Below the pieces are notes generated by a model. It was not told where the DNA came from. It did not search any database and saw nothing but the letters and a program-made list of their open reading frames with translations. The translations under genes were made by a program, and so were the position numbers. Positions 14,531 through 19,392 of a stretch of DNA of 19,392 bases are shown in pieces; the first letter of the stretch is position 1, and each line of letters opens with the position of its first letter. Source of the DNA: Oscillospiraceae bacterium (GTDB lineage Bacteria > Bacillota > Clostridia > Oscillospirales > Ruminococcaceae); the NCBI GenBank assembly GCA_020024615.1, contig JAHHTP010000027.1, positions 1 through 19,392 on the forward strand, written 5' to 3'.

Positions 14531-15881
14531 CCGGTATCACATGATAGAGCCGGGAGAAAAGGTGATAGTTGGCTTTTCTGGCGGTCCGGATTCGGTGGTG
14601 TTATTACATTTTCTGTATCGATTCGGTGCAGATGTATTGGCGGTTCATATCAACCACCTGTTGCGAGGGGAAGAAAGTATGCGGGACGAACAGTTTGTTA
14701 AGGAGTTTTGTGCTGCATATGCAATTCCGCTCAAGGTGCATCGGGTGGATGTAGCTGCCATTTCCAAAGAGAAAAAAATTGGTTTAGAACAAGCTGGACG
14801 CGAGGTGCGGTATCGCATTTTTGCGCAGGAAGCGCATAAAATTCATGCAAAAATTGCCACGGCTCATACGCTTTCTGATCAGGCAGAAACGATATTGTAT
14901 CGGTTGGCGCGTGGTAGCGGGATGCGTGGTTTGTGTGGCATTCCGCCGGTGCGTATGATGGAAGACGGGGGCATGATTATCCGCCCACTTCTGGAAACAT
15001 CCAGAGAGCAGATTGAGCGGTATTGCAAAGAGCATAAGCTCCCTTTTGTAATAGATTCAAGCAATTTGGAAGAAGTATATGCACGCAATATTATCAGGCG
15101 TCGGGTGATTCCGGCGTTGGAACAGGTCAATGATGCGACACAACTACATTTAGCAGCTGCGGCACAGTCGTTTGTGGTAGATGAGGATTACTTATCAGAG
15201 CAGGCAAAGAGTGCTTATGCACAGTGTAGGCAGCAGGATGGTTTGTCAGTGGACAGGTTGCTTTTGTTACATCCGGCTATACAGATTAGAGTGAAAGGAC
15301 TTTTTCTGGAGCAAAATGGAATCGCACCAGATCGGAAGATATTGGAACGGTTGACTCAACTTGCTGAGCGGCTAAATAGGACTGAGCCTGACAAACGCTA
15401 TGGTAGCATTTCGCTGCCGGAAGGAAAAGAGTGTCTACTGCGTGGTGGAAAACTACTGATTGTGGGCAAATCGGCTGTTGGTATGTTTCCTGGAGAATTG
15501 AAGCTTACCGGAAATGATGCATACAAGATGCCGAGCGGTAAAAAATGGAGTTTTTTCATAAGCCTTACAAAACCTACTCAAAATGTTCATAAAAACTTCT
15601 ATTACTTTTGTTTGGATTATGATAAAATAAAAGGTGTTATAAATTGCCGGGGTAGAATGCCGGGGGACAGTTTGAAAATTACTCCACGGAATATTACCAA
15701 AACGGTAAAGAAATGGATGAACGAGGAGAATGTTCCGTTGCAGATAAGGCAGAACCTTTTTGTCCTGACGGATGAAGAAGGCGTGCTAATGGTAGAGGGA
15801 CTTGGAGTTGCCATGCGGGTTGCTGCGAGTGATCAAACGAAACATTTTCTCATCATAAAATGCGTGGATGACGCAGAATAA
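14505..15881 (+). CDS. tilS: tRNA(Ile)-lysidine synthetase
   Basis: TilS attaches lysine to C34 of the CAU-anticodon tRNA-Ile, changing its reading from AUG to AUA; it is normally essential. The 458-aa protein has the PP-loop SGGPDS (25-30), VHINHLLRGEES (47-58), the ATPase motif HTLSDQAET (121-129) and RGSGMRGL (136-143). A middle helical region follows (about 205-330), then the C-terminal TilS domain with CRGRMPGD (381-388), WMNEENVP (404-411) and the final strands. Length and order are normal. The ATG sits inside the end of dnaB (26-base overlap) behind GGAGAGA, so its translation is probably coupled to dnaB. The region around 15540-15635 is AT-rich but stays in frame. Confidence 0.96.
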   Translation: MKTITQVIDRYHMIEPGEKVIVGFSGGPDSVVLLHFLYRFGADVLAVHINHLLRGEESMRDEQFVKEFCAAYAIPLKVHRVDVAAISKEKKIGLEQAGREVRYRIFAQEAHKIHAKIATAHTLSDQAETILYRLARGSGMRGLCGIPPVRMMEDGGMIIRPLLETSREQIERYCKEHKLPFVIDSSNLEEVYARNIIRRRVIPALEQVNDATQLHLAAAAQSFVVDEDYLSEQAKSAYAQCRQQDGLSVDRLLLLHPAIQIRVKGLFLEQNGIAPDRKILERLTQLAERLNRTEPDKRYGSISLPEGKECLLRGGKLLIVGKSAVGMFPGELKLTGNDAYKMPSGKKWSFFISLTKPTQNVHKNFYYFCLDYDKIKGVINCRGRMPGDSLKITPRNITKTVKKWMNEENVPLQIRQNLFVLTDEEGVLMVEGLGVAMRVAASDQTKHFLIIKCVDDAE

Positions 15882-15888
15882 AAAGAAT

Positions 15889-15892
15889 GGAG
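15889..15892 (+). promoter_or_regulatory. Ribosome binding site deciding the hpt start
   Basis: GGAG at 15889-15892 stands nine bases before the ATG at 15902 and overlaps the ATG at 15887. The upstream ATG has only an A-rich tract before it, so the downstream start is preferred. Confidence 0.6.
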
Positions 15893-15901
15893 TACAAAAC
15901 T

Positions 15902-16447
15902 ATGGGTATGATGGACGATATCGAGCGCGTATTGATTTCGGAGGAAGAGCTGCATAACAAAGTAGCCGAGCTGGGAGCTGCTATCAGCAAAGATTATGAA
16001 GGTAAAAATCTGCTGATGGTAAGCGTATTAAAAGGTTCGGTTATTTTTATGGCTGATTTGATGCGTGCAGTTACTGTGCCGTGTGAAATTGACTTCATGT
16101 CTGTTTCCAGCTATGGCAGCGGCGTTAAGACCTCTGGTGTTGTAAAGATCATTAAGGATCTGGATTTGAATCTGGAAGGTAAGGATTTGCTGATTGTTGA
16201 GGATATTTTGGACAGCGGTAAAACATTAGCTTACATCACCTCGATTTTACAAGCAAGAAATCCGTCTTCGATTCGGATTTGCACCTTGCTTGATAAACCG
16301 GAGCGCAGAGAGGCAGATGTTGTTGCTTCCTATTCCGGATTTCCGGTACCGAATGAATTTGTGGTTGGTTATGGTCTGGACTATGCGCAGAAATATCGCA
16401 ACCTACCGTATATCGGTGTATTAAAACCGGAAGTTTACACAAAATAA
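15902..16447 (+). CDS. hpt: Hypoxanthine phosphoribosyltransferase
   Basis: The enzyme joins hypoxanthine or guanine to PRPP in purine salvage. From ATG 15902 the product is 181 aa, the normal length. It shows LLMVSVLKGSVIFMADL (37-53) with the cis-peptide-like LKGS loop, SSYG (69-72) in the flexible loop, and the PRPP motif LLIVEDILDSGKT (96-108; E100, D101, and likely proton acceptor D104). It ends with YRNLPYIGVLKPEVY. An ATG 15 bases earlier (15887) is in frame but lacks a ribosome binding site and would give 186 aa. The tilS-hpt-ftsH order is typical of Firmicutes. Confidence 0.96.
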   Translation: MGMMDDIERVLISEEELHNKVAELGAAISKDYEGKNLLMVSVLKGSVIFMADLMRAVTVPCEIDFMSVSSYGSGVKTSGVVKIIKDLDLNLEGKDLLIVEDILDSGKTLAYITSILQARNPSSIRICTLLDKPERREADVVASYSGFPVPNEFVVGYGLDYAQKYRNLPYIGVLKPEVYTK

Positions 16448-16452
16448 TAAAT

Positions 16453-16470
16453 GCTGGATGATAATCTAGC
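16453..16470 (+). promoter_or_regulatory. Small hairpin just upstream of the ftsH ribosome binding site
   Basis: GCTGGAT (16453-16459) pairs with ATCTAGC (16464-16470), seven pairs with one G-U, around loop GATA. The ftsH binding site GGAAGGAGAG begins at the next base. No T run follows, so it is not a terminator; it may influence mRNA stability or access to the binding site. Confidence 0.4.
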
Positions 16471-16488
16471 GGAAGGAGAGCTACGAAA

Positions 16489-18429
16489 TTGCAGAATAAG
16501 AAATTGACCATTGGCATCTACATAGCAATTGTTGCTGTGTTGCTGGCCGGAGTTTATTTCATGTCCAGCATGCTTACAGGAAGCGTGCGGCAGTACAGCT
16601 ATTCCGATATTGTTTATCTGTTTGAGGATCAAGCTGTTAAGGGGTACTCGGTTGATGCTGGAAGTGGTGAACTGGACATTGTGCTGAATGATGATGTACC
16701 AGCCGCAAAACAAATTAAGACCAAAATTGTGGATGCAGATGGCAACCGTCATATTGAGTACAAACTGGCGAGTGTTAATTTATTTTTGGAGGATGTTTCC
16801 GAACCGGTTAAGGCTTATAATAAAGCACATCCGGATGCGAGAATGGATACAGATATTTTACCGGCTTCCGATAACGGCTGGTGGATTTCGATGATTCCAT
16901 CGCTGCTGTTATTGGTATTGATGGTAGTGTTCTTTGTTATGACCATGCGTCAGATGAACGGCGGCGGAAAGATCAATTCATTTGGCAAGATGAACAACAA
17001 GCGCGTTCAGGCCAATGGCAAGAAAGCGACTTTTGCTGATGTTGCTGGCTGTGATGAAGAAAAACAGGAAATGGCGGAGATCGTAGAATTTTTAAAGAAT
17101 CCGAAACGCTTCTCTGAGCTTGGCGCAAAAATTCCGAAAGGTGTTTTACTGGTAGGCCCTCCGGGTACTGGTAAAACTTTGCTTGCCCGTGCAGTTGCAG
17201 GAGAAGCAGGCGTTCCGTTTTATTCTATTTCCGGTTCTGATTTTGTAGAGATGTTTGTCGGTGTCGGTGCATCTCGTGTCAGAGATTTATTCGATGAAGC
17301 AAAGAAGAATGCGCCGGCGATTGTGTTTATTGACGAGATCGATGCAGTGGGACGCCGTAGAGGTGCAGGCTTAGGCGGTGGCCATGATGAGCGTGAGCAG
17401 ACCTTAAACCAGTTGTTGGTTGAGATGGATGGCTTTGCAGATAATCAGGGCGTTATCGTCGTGGCTGCAACCAACCGTCGTGATATTCTTGATCCGGCGT
17501 TGCTGCGTCCGGGAAGATTTGACCGTCAGGTTATTGTAAACTATCCGGATGTCAAGGGTCGTGAAGAAATTTTAAAAGTGCATTCCAACAACAAACCGCT
17601 TGGATTTGACATTGATTTAAAGAAAATTGCGCGTACTACCGCAGGTTTTACTGGTGCTGATCTTGCAAACTTGATGAATGAGGCAGCACTGCTTGCAGCA
17701 CGCAAAAACAAAAAGGCAATTACTGAAGTGGACATTGAAGAAGCAACGATTAAGGTTGTTGCAGGTCCGGAGAAGAAATCACATAAGATTACAGATTCGG
17801 ATAAACGCATTACCGCTTATCATGAGGCAGGTCACGCTGTTGCCACCTATTACTGTACTACACAGGATAAAGTTCACGAGATTTCGATTATTCCGCGCGG
17901 TATGGCAGCAGGTTATACCATGCATTTACCGACTGATGATCGTATGCATGTTACCAAGCGTTATATGCTGGAAGATATTGTGATTCTTCTTTCCGGTCGT
18001 GTTGCAGAATCCTTAACACAGGATGATATTACCACAGGTGCATCCAATGATATTGAACGTGCTACCAAATCCGCTCATCAAATGATCACTAAGTATGGTT
18101 TCAGTGACACCTTAGGACCGATCATGTATGGTGAGGAAGAAGGCGAAGTATTCTTGGGTAAAGATCTGGGACATCAAAGAAACTATTCTGAGAATGTTGC
18201 AACAATGATTGATGAAGAAGTTCAGCGTGTAATTGAGAACTGTTATCAGAAGTCAGAAGAAATCTTAAAAGAGCACATGGATCAGCTTTCTACTGTTGCA
18301 GAGTATTTGATTGTCAATGAGAAAATGAATGGCGATACATTTGAATCTCTGATGAACGGAAGTAAGATCTGGCCGGAGGCAGCGCAACCGCCAGCCGAAG
18401 CCCCATCTCTTTGGGAGCCTACTGAATAA
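16489..18429 (+). CDS. ftsH: ATP-dependent zinc metalloprotease FtsH
   Basis: FtsH is a membrane-anchored AAA+ protease that extracts and degrades misfolded membrane proteins and some regulators. The 646-aa protein has helices at about 7-25 and 131-153 with an extracytoplasmic domain between them. The AAA module contains Walker A GPPGTGKT (223-230), pore loop MFVG (255-258), Walker B VFIDEID (279-285) and the second region of homology ATNRRDILDPALLRPGRFDR (starting residue 327). The protease domain contains HEAGH (445-449) and the third zinc ligand D521 in TTGASNDIERAT. The C-terminal tail is short and proline-rich. The start is TTG 16489, behind GGAAGGAGAG (16471-16480); no better start lies nearby. 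It is the last gene of the run and ends at a shared terminator. Confidence 0.98.
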   Translation: MQNKKLTIGIYIAIVAVLLAGVYFMSSMLTGSVRQYSYSDIVYLFEDQAVKGYSVDAGSGELDIVLNDDVPAAKQIKTKIVDADGNRHIEYKLASVNLFLEDVSEPVKAYNKAHPDARMDTDILPASDNGWWISMIPSLLLLVLMVVFFVMTMRQMNGGGKINSFGKMNNKRVQANGKKATFADVAGCDEEKQEMAEIVEFLKNPKRFSELGAKIPKGVLLVGPPGTGKTLLARAVAGEAGVPFYSISGSDFVEMFVGVGASRVRDLFDEAKKNAPAIVFIDEIDAVGRRRGAGLGGGHDEREQTLNQLLVEMDGFADNQGVIVVAATNRRDILDPALLRPGRFDRQVIVNYPDVKGREEILKVHSNNKPLGFDIDLKKIARTTAGFTGADLANLMNEAALLAARKNKKAITEVDIEEATIKVVAGPEKKSHKITDSDKRITAYHEAGHAVATYYCTTQDKVHEISIIPRGMAAGYTMHLPTDDRMHVTKRYMLEDIVILLSGRVAESLTQDDITTGASNDIERATKSAHQMITKYGFSDTLGPIMYGEEEGEVFLGKDLGHQRNYSENVATMIDEEVQRVIENCYQKSEEILKEHMDQLSTVAEYLIVNEKMNGDTFESLMNGSKIWPEAAQPPAEAPSLWEPTE

Positions 18430-18430
18430 A

Positions 18431-18462
18431 AAATAAGGGCATAATCTTTTTAGATTATGCCC
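18431..18462. terminator. Terminator shared by ftsH and the convergent RadC-like gene
   Basis: A perfect 11-bp stem, GGGCATAATCT (18437-18447) with AGATTATGCCC (18452-18462), has a TTTT loop. On the minus strand the stem is followed by a strong T run (complement of the A-rich 18428-18436), so it is a good terminator for the RadC-like gene. On the plus strand the following AATTATTA is only partly T-rich. The RadC-like stop codon (18455-18457) lies inside the stem. Confidence 0.85.
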
Positions 18463-19228
18463 AATTATTATGCTCTTGAAATTCGGGTTCTGTAAAAACT
18501 TTAGCGACATTAAAATCCTCAGGATAATACCGGATGTCGTAATATGGGGGGCTATATTCCAAAAGGCAACAACAGCCGTCATATGCCATCAGTATATGTT
18601 CTACAAGGGTAATGTGATATGCTTCCAGCACCTGTTTCAGTTGTAGTGTGGAGGAAATATCCTCTGTGGATGGATGAATGTCCATAATACTGGTATTTGG
18701 ATGATTATGCGTGATAATCAGTTTGGTGGCATGGTGTTTGTGTGCAATTTCCAGAATCAAGGAAGGAGCAGCTGTAGTTTGCTGTGGGTTGAATAAAGTG
18801 GTATCGTCCGTTGCAAGGTATTGATACTTATCGTTTAAACAGAGAATGATTGTTTTTTCATAATTAAGTGCGAGAAAGTAGGGGCGCAGATGTTCGTAAT
18901 ATTGTGGAAGTGTGAGAAGTTGTTCTTTCGGCTTAGTTTTCATCTGTCCACGTGTAGATAGAATGCCCAGATTTGAGATAGCAATTGCCTGTGCTTGTGA
19001 AATCTGAAATGTCTGCATTAAGTAGTGAACAGGCAAATGAACCAGATTAAAAAGGGAGCTGGTTTCGAGCAACATTCTTTTGCAGAGTGCGCGAATATCC
19101 GTATGGCGAAAATTATACTGCATATAAAGGGAAAAGAGTATTTCTTCATCAATATCTGAATAATACGTGCAATTCTTACAATGATTTAATAATTGCTCAA
19201 GAAGTTCATTATAAATAGTTAGTCGCAA
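18455..19228 (-). CDS. Divergent RadC-like JAMM/MPN-domain protein
   Basis: The 257-aa protein looks like a RadC (UPF0758) relative. Residues 25-92 resemble its N-terminal helical region (EEILFSLYMQYN, then TFQISQAQAIAISNLGIL). LRPYFLALNYEKTIILCLND (starting residue 114) corresponds by eye to the RadC stretch around the catalytic Glu, here E124. ITHNHP (172-177) gives the two zinc histidines H174 and H176, and STED (187-190) gives the final Ser and Asp. So a complete JAMM set is present, with three extra residues between H176 and S187 compared with ordinary RadC. The tail (225-257) is not part of that domain. It starts at TTG 19228 behind AAAGGTGGTGAT. RadC-domain function is unresolved; DNA repair was proposed but is doubted. 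It may be a second, lineage-specific copy. Confidence 0.8.
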   Translation of the reverse strand: MRLTIYNELLEQLLNHCKNCTYYSDIDEEILFSLYMQYNFRHTDIRALCKRMLLETSSLFNLVHLPVHYLMQTFQISQAQAIAISNLGILSTRGQMKTKPKEQLLTLPQYYEHLRPYFLALNYEKTIILCLNDKYQYLATDDTTLFNPQQTTAAPSLILEIAHKHHATKLIITHNHPNTSIMDIHPSTEDISSTLQLKQVLEAYHITLVEHILMAYDGCCCLLEYSPPYYDIRYYPEDFNVAKVFTEPEFQEHNNWA

Positions 19229-19251
19229 ATAATCACCACCTTTTGCTCTTA

Positions 19252-19280
19252 ATTATAGCAGATAATAAAATAATCTGCAA
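19252..19280 (-). promoter_or_regulatory. Promoter of the RadC-like gene with an internal dyad
   Basis: On the minus strand, TTGCAG (19275-19280) and a perfect TATAAT (19252-19257) are 17 bases apart. The 21-bp stretch at 19258-19278, between the boxes and into the -35, is an imperfect inverted repeat with outer arms GCAGAT and ATCTGC; 8 of 10 mirrored positions pair. It is a candidate operator. Confidence 0.6.
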
Positions 19281-19302
19281 GGTAGAAAGTAGAAAGGCAA
19301 GA

Positions 19303-19392
19303 ATGGCGACAAATAAAACAAAATATATATTTAGGTGCTGCATTAACTATACAAAACACAGAATACGAAAAAAGCAGTTGACAAAAGGGGGT
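19303..19392 (+). CDS. Possible 5' end of a gene running off the window
   Basis: An ATG behind AAAGG (19293-19297) opens 30 codons without a stop to the window edge. The translation is basic (MATNKTKYIFRCC, then many K/R) and matches nothing I recognise. A weak plus-strand promoter (TTGCTC 19243-19248, TAAAAT 19266-19271, 17-base gap) could drive it, divergently from the RadC-like gene. A TTGACA near 19378 could instead belong to another promoter outside. This is a tentative call. Confidence 0.25.
   Translation, partial: MATNKTKYIFRCCINYTKHRIRKKQLTKGG

Noticed and set aside
15587..15630. Possible internal promoter in the AT-rich part of tilS
   Set aside because: TATGAT and TAAAAT words exist but no acceptable -35 box stands 16-18 bases upstream.
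1..19392. CRISPR arrays, insertion sequences, prophage genes or restriction/defence cassettes
   Set aside because: No regularly spaced repeats, transposase or integrase motifs, or phage structural proteins were seen in any frame.

Overview
The window looks like a chromosomal segment of a spore-forming member of the Clostridia (Firmicutes), probably an Oscillospiraceae/Butyricicoccaceae-type organism. The reasons are strong AGGAGG-type ribosome binding sites, several TTG starts, sigma-A-type TTGACA/TATAAT promoters, sporulation-linked genes (ytfJ/gerW family, DUF2953, S11 D-Ala-D-Ala carboxypeptidase), and Firmicutes-specific core neighbours (scpA-scpB, RNase J, gdpP-rplI-dnaB, tilS-hpt-ftsH). 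The genus is inference; no rRNA is present.

Layout. (1) 1-366: a small acidic protein of unknown function with its own terminator. (2) 390-3312: a regulated accessory operon of a DeoR-family repressor, a cytoplasmic alkaline-phosphatase-superfamily hydrolase and an organophosphate:phosphate antiporter-type MFS protein. Hydrolase and transporter overlap as ATGA, and a rho-independent terminator follows. (3) 3325-3491: a tRNA-Pro(UGG) gene on the minus strand with a canonical promoter and terminator. (4) 3542-18429: a long, tightly packed plus-strand run: M50 protease, scpA, scpB, DUF2953, ytfJ, dac, rluB, rnj, gdpP, rplI, dnaB, tilS, hpt, ftsH. (5) 18437-19280: a convergent, divergent RadC-like JAMM gene on the minus strand, whose stop codon lies inside the terminator hairpin shared with ftsH. 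(6) 19281-19392: window edge, possibly the start of another plus-strand gene.

How the genes work together. The accessory operon makes sense as an uptake-and-dephosphorylation unit: the OPA-type carrier exchanges an organophosphate for Pi, the cytosolic hydrolase releases phosphate, and the DeoR protein, which commonly senses phosphorylated sugars, controls the operon. The long run covers chromosome condensation (ScpAB), spore/envelope maturation (YtfJ, DUF2953, carboxypeptidase), rRNA modification and mRNA decay (RluB, RNase J), c-di-AMP turnover (GdpP), ribosome and replication (L9, DnaB), tRNA-Ile decoding and purine salvage (TilS, Hpt), and membrane protein quality control (FtsH).

Most of the window is ordinary core genome. 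The parts most worth a second look are the DeoR/hydrolase/OPA cassette and its substrate, the divergent RadC-like gene with a dyad in its promoter, the structured leader and N-terminal extension of RNase J, and the small acidic protein. I found no CRISPR array, insertion sequence, prophage or obvious new multi-gene defence system.
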